Assembly: GCA_963575645.1 (NCBI GenBank)
Contig: OY754465.1
Span: forward strand, 55,885,901 to 55,949,900
Direction of reading: 5' to 3'
DNA: 64,000 bases
DNA from: Xanthostigma xanthostigma
Taxonomy: Eukaryota; Arthropoda; Insecta; Raphidioptera; Raphidiidae
Numbering within the stretch: the stretch's first letter is position 1; the number at the start of each line of letters is the position of its first letter. Both the position numbers and the translations under genes were made by a program. The notes beneath the pieces are model-generated. The model searched no databases. It was not told the DNA's origin and was given only the letters and a program-made list of their open reading frames with translations. Shown piece by piece: positions 45,310-56,920 of this stretch.

Positions 45310-46045
45310 TACTAATATATAAAGCTGAAGAGTTTGTTTGTTTGAACGCGCTAATCTCAGGAACTACTGGTTCAAATTGAAAATTTTTTTTTGTTGGATA
45401 GCCCATTTATCGAGGAAGGCTATAGGCTATGTAATATCACGCTACGACAAATAGGAGCGGAGCATCAAAAAAAAATGTTGCAAAATGTATTTCAAAAATA
45501 GCTTCTATTCAGGTGAAATGCCGTAACTACATATATCAATATTAGGTCATAAAAACACAAGCCCTGGTAGCTCAGTCGGGAGAGCGTGCGACTGTTAATA
45601 TAAGGGTCGTGGATTCGTGCCCCGCGTTAGGCGAATATATATATATATATTTTTTTTTATTTTCCACATTGCTTTCTTCTAAGGCTTACATTTAAATTTA
45701 ATTCAATTTTATTTACGACTAATTAAAATTAAATAAATATCTAATTAATAGCTCATTTGAAAACTGTTACAACTATAGGTATCTATATAAAAATAATTTT
45801 CCTGCAGTGTTGTCAATTAAATATTTCTTATATTTTTTAAATTACAGTAATTATTGATTAAAAAGAAATTTTAAAAAGTATAAATAGTACTTTTTATCGT
45901 CAAAAACTTTTGAACGGTAACATCGATCATCATGAAATCTGGACACAACATTCATCTCGGTAAACTAAGATGAACGTGCGTACTCATGTCCCTCCCTTCC
46001 CCATTCGTTCTTTTGCACCCCGGTGAAACCGGATGGGACCGCTAG
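45310..46045 (-). mobile_element. RTE-type retroposon O, minus copy
   Basis: Inverse of 38735-39557: TTTGAACGCGCTAATCTCAG, AGGCTATAGGCTATG, AAACTAAGATGAACGTGCGT and CTTTTGCACCCCGGTGAAAC. Confidence 0.7.
45561..45633 (+). tRNA. tRNA-Lys-like pseudogene (SINE-associated)
   Basis: GCCCTGGTAGCTCAGTCGGG ... CTGTTAA ... GGATTCGTGCCCCGC. It shares the unusual CTGTTAA loop with 39207-39279, so both descend from one already-altered source. The T loop (GATTCGTGCC) is decayed. Confidence 0.6.
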
Positions 46046-46770
46046 TTATTAATACTCGAGAAATCTTTTCCAAAAAATCCTAAAATATACTTGTCTTCAT
46101 ACCTCGGTCGAAAGTACGTACTTCCGGAATCAATTTTAAGGCCGAAAGTGTAAACATTAAAAAAAAAGTTTCACAAAATAATAATGTTTTATCCTAACCC
46201 AATTTGCACACAAAACTTCCACTTATTAACTTTAATGTTTTACAACTATATCTACACTTTACAAAAGATTAATAAGCAACACATAAATAAATTCACAAGA
46301 GCAAACTATAGATATAATACTCCACGTTTATAGGTTACGTATTATGATGATGTGACGGCCATTATTATTTTATCAGGCGAATAAATACTTATACCCGAGA
46401 ATTTGAACAGAATAGATTTATACCCGCAGTAAACATAATTATGCTTGGTGAATTGAATTATCGCTATTTATTCGGCTACCTGAAGAACAATTATGAATCG
46501 AATAAATAAGTAATTACTACTTACGTTAGGTGAATATGGCCATGAATGGTGTAAAATCGATTCTAGCTTAAAAAGATTCATCAACATAAGTAATTCTTAC
46601 AAATAAATGAACCCGATGAATCCTCAACGTTTGAAACTCGTTTTTTGTTATTATATGTCTCCGAACAGTCCTGCATATTCAAAGAAATGAACAAGATTTC
46701 TCAGGAGCACACCCTCCAGAGATCATTTGTTCCACTTCCCAGAGTATGAGCACCAAATGTTTATAGCAAC

Positions 46771-47311
46771 CAGCGTGGCCAGTTTTTTTTTTTTGCCAAG
46801 TCGGGATTTTGGAACTCTTTGAGTGAAAACAGCGGGATTCTTTCGTCGAAAGCGGGACATAGTAAAAAAACGTATATAATTAGAAGTTTTCAAATACCTA
46901 TTTATCTTTTTATTTGAATTAAAATTACGTTTACGTGACAATAGATAGCAAAAATAGCCATAGAAAATATATTTTAATAAAAATATAATATTTTAAATCA
47001 GATTTACCCTATCGTTAAATAGTTGAGTGTTATTCGTCTTCAGAATAAAAAAAAAAAAAAAAAAAACAGAAATCAAAATCAAAAAAGTTTTCTTCATTAG
47101 AAAAATATGGCGTTTCAAACAATAGTCTGTGGAGTGAGTGTTACAAATTGCAACTTACAATAAGAGAATAATTATTTATAAGAATTACTTATTCATGATA
47201 TTTCTGTGAAGATTTAACTTCTTTTAAAGTTATCCCCGAAAAGCGGGACAGAGCCTGTCCCGCGCGGGACATTTAATTTTGATTTAAAAAAAGGGACGTC
47301 TGGCAACGCTG
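46771..47311. mobile_element. hAT-type MITE P with exact 8-bp target duplication
   Basis: Ends CAGCGTGGCCAG and CTGGCAACGCTG; flanks ATAGCAAC on both sides (46763-46770 and 47312-47319). Subterminal AGCGGGAC and GTCCCGCGCGGGAC repeats. It holds an A-run of about 21 bp at 47047-47067. No coding. Confidence 0.9.
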
Positions 47312-47349
47312 ATAGCAACCCTTCAGCGTTTGTTAATGAGCCGTTCAAA

Positions 47350-47385
<36 letters not shown>

Positions 47386-48162
47386 AAACTTCTTCGTTCT
47401 GAAGTAAGCGGTCAAGCACATAACGACTATACCACAACAAAAAGAAGAAAAAAAGGAACGATTGCCAATATCCAAAAGGAATATTCAGACCTATAAAAAC
47501 CGCTATTCTTTCAACTCAATGGATGTACCCAATCGTGGACATATATATATATATACAGACAGGTTCAAAACGGATATTGTACAAAAGATGTTATTCTCAA
47601 TAATAGCTGTATATTTATTTCAGTTGTGTGCTGGAAACGGATTTACTTCACGTATGTTATTCTGGTGTAGTAATATCTATCTATCTATCTATCAAATTAT
47701 AATATATATACCAGGTGTCCAAAGGTCCGGGAACGACTTAATATTTCTTAACGGGGTAAGCCGGACTAAAATAGTTAAAATGCTTTTTTAAATAATATTT
47801 CCCTGTCTGATGGCAAAATTATATTTTGGGCCCGACGACCCTAAAAGCTTTAGAGACCTATAAAGTATCGATTAGTGAAATTTCTTTTCAAAACGAATAT
47901 TTTAGCTAAGCCAGTAATTTCAAATTTACATATTTATTGCACAGGGTCTATTTTTAGGTCTTTCGGCTCTACAAAGGGCCCGAGGATTAAAAGAATATAC
48001 TAAGACGTATTCGTATGTAAAATTTTCCGCAGAATCCGAATATGAAATATAAAAGAATGGTTCCTTCGACGTAAAATACGGTACTGTTTTTTCTTTTTTC
48101 AGTTACCACTTACAAATCTGGTTCAAATTTAATACTTAAATAATAAAATAACTTTGATTTTC
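47312..48162. other. Unassigned interval with (AG)n
   Basis: (GA)15 at 47353-47382 and (ATCT)n near 47678-47693. The 109-codon frame at 47462 shows no family features. Nothing else recognised. Confidence 0.4.
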
Positions 48163-48405
48163 AAAGAGATACTGCACATCGATCTTTGGAAAGAGACAAT
48201 CTGTTATGAGAGTTAACTCTTAAAGAGGTCAATAACTTTTTCCCATAACAGATAGTCTCTTTCCAAAGGTCGATGTGCAATATTTACCGCCGCGTACTCT
48301 AAGAAAGTTAAGATCAGTATCCGTATCCGCGGATCTTGAAACCAAATATCCGTATTCAGATCCGTATCCGCGGATATACATTTTTAACGATCCGGTACAT
48401 CACTA
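48163..48405 (-). mobile_element. Truncated hAT MITE (family of 14114)
   Basis: The terminus ...GATCCGGTACATCACTA, CCGCGGATACGGAT-type repeats, and the inner hairpin ATCTTTGGAAAGAGACAATC, inverted relative to the first 240 bp of 14114-14646. Confidence 0.75.
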
Positions 48406-49578
48406 GTACTAACAAACGTTTCCGCTATCCCTGGAAATAGCAGACACGGTATCAGATTGTATTCGATATTTCTAGAGTCCACCCACTTTGATATCTGTAG
48501 TGCAAACTGTTCTGCGAGTGGTTGCAGCTAATGGCGAAACAAAAGCGTGCATACAGAAACTAGAGTGACTAAAAAACTAATCTCCTGTTTGAAGAATGAA
48601 ACACGAAAAGTAAACAATCACTTTAAGAGACCACTGTTAAAATAACGCCTGCAGTGTTTTGCTGTGTGGGCGTACACAGTAGTTGACTAAACAACCGCCG
48701 TCGCAAAGAGAGAACTGTGTGTGGAAAAACTACAACATACAGAACAAATTGTTGTCTAGAAAAAGAAGCTTTACTTGTGACCGACGTTTAGGAACATTTA
48801 TTTTGATAAAAATAATGTAACACGTCTCCAACCTCCAAATCTCACGCTACTGGAATTGATGGAAAGATCGGAAAACTCCAGAATCGGAAACAAAAGCCGC
48901 GCGAGAGACGCGAGAGACACAGCATAGACTCACGTGCGAGTGACATAAATCATTGAGTTCATATATAAATATATAGATCGTTACATAAATATTTCCTTGT
49001 AAATAGCTGCGTTCCCTGTATATAGTGTTATTACTTAGAATTTCATTATTTCTGTTACATAATTTTTATTGTGTTTTTTTTTTTATTACAGACTGGAAGT
49101 ACTTTTTAGTTTAATTGTTTTGTTAAAATTTTATTGTTGTAAACAAATATTTTCAACACAACAAAGAACTTTTTGTTACAATAAGCTTTTCGAAACGTCG
49201 ACCATTATCGAAACATCTGTAGCTGCAAAATAATTTTCTTTGAAAAGTATCCACATAATACCTATACCTATATCTAAATTAAAAATGTTAAAGTTAAAAT
49301 ACTGTATAATCCGCTAATTATAAATAAAATCTCTCAGCTGAAAGCTAGTTACCTTTTCAGCCGTTCTGAAAGCTAAATAAATACAGCTAACGAACGATGG
49401 AAAGTCAAGCATTATTAATTCAATGAAAAGCTGCAGAAACATACATTTATATACTTAATTTATGATAATGTGTTTCCATACTGCCAACTGCAGATAATAA
49501 TTCGCTTTAATAAAATTCACTTACCTACGGCACTCAAAACAAGACAGTAAGTTAAAGTTTTTTACCACGTTTATATTA
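48406..49578. other. Unassigned interval
   Basis: No gene established. 48600-48950 is less AT-rich and has short open stretches, but no domain could be recognised. Confidence 0.4.
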
Positions 49579-52500
49579 TAGTCCAAGAACGATCTTCGTG
49601 AAATACCTAAAATCTCAAACGGCTAAAAATTTCAGTGATCGTTCTTGGGGTTACAAGAAACTATTCTGACTATGAAAAAGTGTGCTCCGATTTGCAGTTA
49701 GGGTAGAAACCGCCCCTTTAAATTTTGTTTTCTAATTATCTCACAAACTATGAGATATATGAAAAAAGGTTTCGACAAAAAGTTGTAGATTTTTATATTT
49801 GCTACGAAAAAGTGCTCAGCCCTCTTACCCCTATCTGCAATAGTTTACCTATAAATCGCCCCTAAAGGTAAAAAAATTGAAAATCATTATTTTTCTCGGC
49901 TGATTCTGGTTTTTTGTGACATTTTGAGAAGAAATTATTCTTGGTATTTTCTCCGAAAAATGATTATTTTAGAAATTACAAAAAAACGGATATTACCCCC
50001 TTTGCACAATAGTGTAATCTAATTGTCGTGAATTATTATAAAGAAATCGTATCCATGATTTTAAAATGTAAAACAAACTTAAAATAAACGTTACCATAAC
50101 TATAATTCAAAATCAAACTTGAGAATTCAAAAAATTTGAATTATATTTTTACATTTATTTTAGAAATTTATTTGTACCGTTGTTTACGTGGCGTGTTTCT
50201 ATGGTTTTTTAAACAAAATTGTTGACCTGGCCTAAGATAACTTTTAATATGAGAATAATAATTTTATATTTTTTCAAAAATATTGCATATGAAATTGCAT
50301 AACATCCGAATTTTTATTATTTATTCTTTTTTGTTTAAAATTTACAGTGAACATAATTTTGTTACCATGTTTTTTTGTCTTATAATATATACCCGGTTAA
50401 TTGCTATGGTTAGTAATTAATATTGATTTTCATAATTACTAGCGGCCCTGTACGTGCTTCGCTACGTATAAAGTGAAATAATAAAACAATTTAATTGGAA
50501 CATCTATCTATCTATTTTATTTATTTTAAAATATACATGGACGTATATGTGTGTATGTCGAGCACTCCGGCTGCGCCGTCGTGCCCGGTGCAAAAGAACG
50601 AATGGGGAAGGAAGAAAAAAAATTTAGGGGTGGACTACCCCTAACATTTAGGGGGATGAAAAATAGATGTTGGCCGATTCTCATAGATACCGGATAAGCA
50701 CAAAAAATTTCATCAAAATCGGTCAAGCCGTTTCGGAGGAGTATGGCAACGAAAACTGTGACACGAGAATTTTATATATTAGATTATTGTTTTAAATTTT
50801 CTGTATGTACCTACTTAAAAAAGTCTAAATCTATAGACGAAACGTCTTATATTAAATAAATCTAATATTTTTGTCCACAGCACTGATAATTTTCCTATTA
50901 TTATCACGATGGACACGAAATGTGCTATCAAAAATTTAAAAAAAATGTTTTTCTACCAGCTATAATTAAATGAAATCCGATTTTTATGAGAATGTTTAAA
51001 AACGAACATATCTTTGAAAATAATGAATTCACGGATTTAGTACCAAAAACCTTTTTTGTGGGAAATTTAATTCTCTACAAAATGTTACTATGAATTATCT
51101 CTCAAACTATAAGATATATAAAAAAAGGTTTCGACAAAAAATTGTAAATTTTTATATTTGCTATAAAAAAGTACTCCACCCTCTTGCCCCTATCTACAAT
51201 AGTGTACCCGTAAACCGCCCCTAAATGTGAAAAAAATGGAAATCATTTGTTTTTTCGGCAGATTCGGGTTTTTTGTGACATTTTAAGAAGAAAATAGTTT
51301 TTTCGTTTTCTTCGAAAAATGGATATTATAGAAATTACAAAAAGACCGTATCTACCCCCTTTGCACGATACTGGAGTCTAATTGTCGTGAATTGTTGACA
51401 AAATTCGTATCCATGATTTTAAAGTGTGAAATAGACTTTAAAAAAACGTTACCACGGCTACTCAAACTCAAATCTGTAAGTTCACATTAATTGAATTATA
51501 TTTGGTTTTTTACATATTTTATTTTAGAAATTGATTTGTACCGCTGTTTACGTGGCGTATTTCTATGGTTTTTTAAACAAAATTTTTGAAATGACCTATG
51601 AAGTCAAGAAATGCCGCGCAAAAAAGACACGTTTCAATAATAATCAAAACATCTTGCCCTGATATGGCACGCCGTTTTATTATTTAATCGTAAAATATTT
51701 TTACAAAATATATAAAAATATTTAACAAATTTCAGAAATATTTTTTGAGTGAATTTTTTTTATGTAGGTAGGTACTGACAAGCAAAATAAAATATTATTA
51801 TATCCTGACATAAAATTAAATGCGTAGGTATGTATACATAGGAAAACATACGAAAAACGAAAAATAATAATTATGTTGCGACATAATTATAATTATTTAG
51901 GATTCTTCTCTTGAAAAAATAAGAATATTTTTATGATCTTGTGACATAAAAATATTATGTAAGGTCATAATTTTATTATTTTTCGTCAGGATATTTTAAG
52001 TTAAAAAAATATTTTCAAAAAAAAAATTCTGAAATTGAAAGTGTTAAGTAAAAATACTTTACGATTTAAATAGTAAAACCATAAAACGGGGTGCCATATC
52101 CCCTAACTTATATTAATTGCTATGGTTAGTAATTAATGTTGATTTTAATAATTAATGTTTTTAATTTTGACAGCTGACGATGATATAATGGGACAAGCTC
52201 CGAAAATCGCGCTATCTCTCTCACTACAGTATCGTGCAAAGGGGTGTCGTTTTTTTGTAATTTCTATAATGTTCATTTTTCGAAGAAAACGCAAAGACTA
52301 TTTTCTTCTTAAAATGTCACAAAAAACCCGAATCTGCCGAAAAAACAAATGATTTCCATTTTTTTCACATTTAGGGGCGGTTTACGGGTAAACTATTGTA
52401 GATAGGGGTAAGAGGGCGGAGCACTTTTTCATAGCAAATATAAAAATCTACAACTTTTTGTCGAAACCTTTTTTCATATATCTCATAGTTTGTGAGATAA

Positions 52501-52662
52501 TTAGAAAACAAAATTTAAAGGGGCGGTTTCTACCCTAACTGCAAATTGGACCACACTTTTTCATAGTCAGAATAGTTTTTTGTAACCCCAAGAACGATCA
52601 TTGAAATTTTTAGCCATTTGAGATTTTAGGTATTTCACGAAGATCGTTCTTGGACTATTAAC
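49579..52662. mobile_element. 3.1-kb foldback element Q
   Basis: The left arm (from TAGTCCAAGAACGATCTTCG) and right arm (to CGAAGATCGTTCTTGGACTA) are inverted over about 430 bp. Each end is itself a small palindrome (CCAAGAACGATC ... GATCGTTCTTGG at 49584-49648). A third, direct copy of the arm and its inner part lies at 51085-51620. TTA borders both outer ends. No transposase seen. Confidence 0.75.
50441..50786 (+). mobile_element. RTE-type retroposon inside element Q
   Basis: TACTAGCGGCCCTGTACGTG, GCAAAAGAACGAATGGGGAA, TTTCATCAAAATCGGTCAAG, CCGTTTCGGAGGAG and GACACGAGAATTTTATATAT. Head and tail match the general pattern of families N and O. Confidence 0.65.
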
Positions 52663-52877
52663 TTACTTTTCGTGTATGTCGGACGGAACTTTAACTTCCT
52701 GATGAGATAGAGACTTGAAATTTTTAACATAACTCAGAATTAAATGACAATACGTGAAAAAACTAAAAAGAAGAAAATAATGAAAGAAATAAATAAAGAA
52801 GAGAATAATAAAAGCAATAAAGAAATTTTAATAAACATATTATATTAATTCATTATTACTTATTTACCGTTGTACGT

Positions 52878-53155
52878 ACGGTTACCATAGAGGGACGCCT
52901 GTCTATGGTACCTAAAATGCCTGATTTTTCAGAAAAATGCCTGTCTAAAGCAAAACGCTATATAGGTAATAAGTAAAAGCCAACAGATAATAATGAAGAA
53001 GGATGTTTATTACTGATATTTGTTAGAGAGCATTATTTTTTTCAATAGGCGCGAAATTTGAAAATGCCTGTCTCAGACCAATGCCGGCCGCACGCCTGTC
53101 TAAACCTTAAAATGCCTGTCAAATGCGGCAAACGCCTGTCATATGGTAACCCTAG
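52878..53155. mobile_element. hAT-type MITE
   Basis: Inverted ends GGTTACCATA and TATGGTAACC, internal repeated ATGCCTGTC blocks, and flanks TTGTACGT / TTGTACGA (7 of 8 match) as the target duplication. Confidence 0.8.
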
Positions 53156-53174
53156 TTGTACGACAACCTGCAAC

Positions 53175-53222
53175 TATCGGCCGTAGCTCAGTTAGGTCGC
53201 GGGTTCGACCCCCATGGCCCAT
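53175..53222 (+). tRNA. tRNA-like remnant lacking the anticodon arm
   Basis: GGCCGTAGCTCAGTTAGG is followed directly by TCGCGGGTTCGACCCCCA and TGGCCCA. D-arm and T-arm halves and pairable GGCC/GGCC-like ends are present, but the anticodon arm is gone. Most likely a deleted pseudogene or SINE head. Confidence 0.6.
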
Positions 53223-53333
53223 ATAATATTTTTATTTTTTACGACGTATTTTTTACCACGTCTTTATAACTAAAAAAAAAGTAAGAACTGGGTGAGACTC
53301 TTTAAGTGATAGTAATTGCCAGATACTCTTTAT

Positions 53334-53477
53334 ACAACGTTAGACATCTAGCGTTGAATTATCGTACATAAAAATGCAATCTATGATACAAACCATTTTA
53401 TTTTTATGCAACGTTAGACATCTAGCGTTGAAATATCGTACATAAAAATGCAATCTATGATACAAACCATTTTATTT
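53334..53477 (+). repeat. Tandem duplication, about 73-bp unit
   Basis: Two nearly identical units: CAACGTTAGACATCTAGCGT (self-complementary ends), CGTACATAAAAATGCAATCT and ATACAAACCATTTTATTT. Confidence 0.9.
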
Positions 53478-53524
53478 ACAAGTGTTGCCAATAAATAAAC
53501 AATGCTTCTAAATGCAAAAAATTA

Positions 53525-53580
53525 AGACGTTAATATTCAAGTTTTCACTTCTGCCGGCACTCCCGGAGTGCAACCCGTCT
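53525..53580 (-). mobile_element. Family V end fragment
   Basis: Inverse of the start of 23725: AAGTTTTCACTTCTGCCGGC then ACTCCCGGAGTGCAACCCG, preceded by ACGTTAATATTC as in the family V internal unit. Confidence 0.7.
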
Positions 53581-53588
53581 TTTTTTTA

Positions 53589-53727
53589 ACTTGTACGATT
53601 TGAAACGGAAAACGTGGTGCGCATGCGACAATTACATAAGAAGTGTAGAGAGTTATCAATGAAAAAATATATTTATGAGATAAAACGAATAATGCGCCCA
53701 CGTTTTTCGTTTCAAAATCTACAAGTT
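53589..53727. repeat. Small inverted-repeat element
   Basis: AACTTGTACGATTTGAAACG / AAAACGTGG at the left and CCCACGTTTTTCGTTTCAAA / CTACAAGTT at the right, about 139 bp in all. Confidence 0.6.
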
Positions 53728-54265
53728 AAAAAATTATCTATAGGTACTTTTTAGTTCGTTTCAAAAACGTGGTGTAGATATTAAAATTTGTTTTTATATT
53801 TTTTTATAATAAAGCCTGCCGTCCACGTGTGCGGAACGCTAAAAAAAGTTTAACTTCTTGCGGTCACATTGGGTAGATGCATTCCACGAACCTTAGCATT
53901 ATTGCAATAAAGTTAACAAAAATTTTGTTCTTAAAATAGAAAACTTGAATTCTCAAACTAAATGATGTCATTTTTAAATATTCATAAGAAGTTGACTGGA
54001 ATAAACAACTTCGGAAAACAAACAAGTGTCCATTTAGGGTAAAATAAACTTCGACAATATTATCCACTGGCGGAGTTAACTTTTGCAGTCGATATAGAAT
54101 TGAGTTTCATATAACTTTGTTTGCCTCCTGAAAACTGGATGGGAAATAGGTGACGTCACAACAGTGGCAACATAACTGTATGTTTTATCACAATGTGTGC
54201 GAATTAACACAGCCAAATCGGTACCACACTTTTCTTTTCCTTCCCGTTATTATATAATATAGATA
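53728..54265. other. Unassigned interval
   Basis: No gene or family recognised. Confidence 0.4.
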
Positions 54266-55534
54266 GTGGCTGTTTTTAAAACTTTGGACTTTTTCATTAA
54301 AAAATAACGGGTTGAATAAAAAAGAAGTTCGAACGAAAGTTGTTGGGCTTCGAGGGAGAAATCGTTTGGACACAATATCAATCTCCGCCACCTCACCCTT
54401 TAATAGGGGGAGGGGTGACCTTTGTTTTTCAAAAGAGAAACCCCATTTTTTAAGGTCAGTTATTGTTTTTTGTGAAAAAAATCTTTTGTCTGATTTTTTT
54501 TTAATTTAGCTTGTGGTTTTTTTTGCAAACCGCTAATGATTTTTTTTAATGAGCGTTTTGGTAAAAAAAACTACGAATTGAAGAAAAGTTCAAACAAGTG
54601 ATATTTTTTACTCTAAAAAAAAACCATATCCGACCATTTAAAAAACAAAAGTCACCCCTCCCCCTGCAAAAGGGGGTGGGGCTGATTTTGTTTTTTACAT
54701 GGACAACCCCATTTTTTTTGGTCGGATATTGTTTTTTGGGTAAAAAAACATCATTTGTTTGAACTTTACAAATTAAATCAGAAAAAAGATGTTCATTTTA
54801 ACATAAAAAAATTCGAAGATAAAAATAGGGCTTCCCAAAGGTCACACCCTCCCGGTGCTAAGTAAGTAAGTAAGTTTATTTGATCATTAATTGAGATACA
54901 TAGTATCTATATGACATGTCATACAATTTAAAAATACAATTTAAAATACAATTCTAAAATACAATTTAAAAATACAAGTTTAAAAATACAATTTAAAAAT
55001 ACATTTTATCAAATTCACTGATTTCATACAGATACCTACGCTTCAGTTAGGATTTTTTTAATTTTCTTTTTAAAAATTGTCTCATTTAGATCCTTACCAG
55101 ATTGTGGTAACTTATTGAAAAATTTTTGGGCCAGGTAGTGAAAACTGTTCTGGGTTCTAGTTAGATGGCACATAGGCAGTCGTAAAGCTTCCTTATTCCG
55201 CGTGTTATAATTATGGTTATTGTTTCTATTGAAAGATGGTAGATTTTTTTTGGCATATAATAATAAATGATATATAAATAAGGATGGTAAAGTCATTATT
55301 TTGAAATTTCGGAAGAGTGGTTTGCAGTGTTCACGAGGTGCGGCCTTAGCCAAAATACGAACTGCCATTTTTTGAATTTTAAATGCTCTATGTAAGGGGT
55401 GAGGTGGTGGGGGTGTGTATTGTGTCCAAACGATTTCCCCCTCGAAACCCAACAGCTTTCGTTCAAACTTTGTTTTTATTAAACCCGCTATTTTTTAATG
55501 AAGAACGTCCAAAGTTTAAAAAAAAAAACGCCCT
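54266..55534. mobile_element. Inverted-repeat element split by a LINE tail
   Basis: TTTGGACTTTTTCATTAAAA, AAGTTGTTGGGCTTCGAGGG and AATCGTTTGGACACAATA at the left have inverted partners at 55390-55534. An internal hairpin at about 54585-54775 pairs ATATCCGACC with GGTCGGATAT. The LINE at 54857-55387 was inserted later. Superfamily unknown. Confidence 0.7.
54857..55387 (-). pseudogene. 5'-truncated Jockey/CR1-type LINE, RT C-terminus and 3' tail
   Basis: The minus strand of 55036-55387 is open and reads KIQKMAVRILAKAAPREHCK, then PLFRNFKIMTLPSLFIY, YNTRNKE, LPMCHLTRTQNSFHYLA and KFFNKLPQSGKDL, ending TEA and a stop. This order is the C-terminal region after the polymerase core in Jockey/CR1-type reverse transcriptases. 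The 3' sequence has AATACAATTTAAAA repeats and a (CTTA)n tail, seen as TAAG repeats at 54861-54876, a microsatellite-style LINE terminus. The frame continues upstream only into the host element, so the start codon at 55452 is spurious. No endonuclease or YxDD box is present, so it cannot be active. Confidence 0.85.
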
Positions 55535-55737
55535 GTCGATTAGATACTGTAAAAAGTCCGAAATCTTCTTATTATAGTACTATTTTACCTGTGTTTGAGA
55601 ACCACAGTATACAATGCTATAACACAAGCTTTCAACTTTTCCACTGAAAGCGTCTTTAACATGGTCCGTCTGCAAAATGGAGAGAATGGATGAAACACAT
55701 TTGCACCGCGTGTTCAACAAACCTAATTTGTGAACTA

Positions 55738-56644
55738 TAAAGGGTTTTCCAATAAGAGGTGTTATTTTGAATAGCCCGCTATTTCGGTAGATGTCACTTT
55801 TGGAGTTGTCATTTTTTGACATTTGACAAGTAGAAACTACGCCATTAATAAAAATGGAACGATACACGCTTCAACAACGCATTAAAATTATTAAAATTCA
55901 CTATAAAAATGGTGAAAATTTGGCAGAGACGGTTCGTAAAACTCGAACATTTTTGGGTCGTCGTGAAGCACCTTGTCGGACCGCAATACAGAAATTGGTG
56001 GAAAAATTCGAGCTGTTGGGACAAGTTAGTGATGTGAAGAATAAAGCCCGTGCACGTCGCTCAAGAACAGCCGAGAATATTGATGCTGTAGCCGAAAGTG
56101 TTGAAGAAAACCCAGGTGAATGGATTGCGCTATCGAGAGATGATTAATGATTTTTTATGGCCGGAATTGGATGGTATTGATCTGGACAACATTTACTTTC
56201 AACAAGACGGCGCTACGTGCCACACAAGCAACGAAACCATTGATCTTTTACGGGAAAAGTTTCCGGACCGTGTTATCTCTCGAAGAGGTGATTACAATTG
56301 GCCACCGAGATCTTGTAATTTAACACCTTGCGACTTCTTCCTTTGGGGCCACGTAAAAGAGAAGGTCTACGCCAACAGCCCAGCGTCGATTCAAGACCTC
56401 AAAGCTGGAATTCGTGAGGCTATCGAGGACATAGGGCAGCCACTTTGCGATTTGGTTATGGAAAATTTCATGAAAAGGATATGGTCCTATAGGCGTGGTC
56501 CTGGTGGTCATTTGGCTGATGTTATTTTCCATTATTAACGGCATACCTTCCTCTTTATAATGAAATAAACATCCGATCATTTATCTAAAAAATGGCATTT
56601 TCCTTTGAATATCAAAATAACACCTCTTATTGGAAAACCCTTTA
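55738..56644 (+). mobile_element. Internally deleted Tc1/mariner-like transposon
   Basis: Perfect inverted termini of about 30 bp, TAAAGGGTTTTCCAATAAGA on both ends, abut TA. The length of 907 bp is short of the roughly 1.3 kb usual for such elements because the transposase has lost its middle. The matching ends mean it could still be moved by a related transposase supplied in trans. Confidence 0.85.
55854..56538 (+). pseudogene. Mariner-like transposase, N- and C-terminal parts joined
   Basis: The N-terminal frame (55854-56120) gives ERYTLQQRIKIIKIHYKNGE and RRSRTAENI, a helix-turn-helix DNA-binding region. After AESVEENPG the reading jumps to VNGLRYREMINDFLW in another frame (from about 56117), continuing through FQQDGATCHTS, with a catalytic Asp, and PPRSCNLTPCDFFLWG, with the last acidic residue, to the C-terminus at 56538. 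The stretch that normally links them, with the first catalytic Asp, is deleted, and the join shifts the frame, so no working enzyme is made. The preserved C-terminal frame and exact terminal repeats suggest a fairly recent event. Confidence 0.9.
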
Positions 56645-56920
56645 TAAGGAAGCCACGAGCTACAGCTTCATTTTGTTTTAGAGTGTCCATTATCTAGTTA
56701 TAGTGACCACTAAATTATCTATATAGATGTTATGTGAGTACACATAAAAAGAACTGTATCGATTCTATCACACAGAAACCGAATCAAACATCCAAATCAT
56801 ATGCAGGTAGAGTAGTTTCGTTTAGAAAAGATGGCAGCGTCATTTCTGTGCACAAACGAGTTTCGGGTCGGAAGGGGTCCATGTTTTCTAACAAGGGATG
56901 GGTACTATGTGTATCGTGAT

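Noticed and set aside
47462..47791. 109-codon frame as a host gene
   Set aside because: Low-complexity Ile/Tyr-rich translation over ATCT and AT repeats, with no domain, splice context or start-site evidence.
48600..48950. Possible second THAP-like or coding exon
   Set aside because: Short open stretches exist, but the zinc ligands and downstream motif could not be aligned.
55580..55867. 95-codon minus frame next to the mariner element
   Set aside because: It crosses the transposon end, overlaps the transposase start, and has no recognisable domain. The flanking part may be an old coding fragment but cannot be named.
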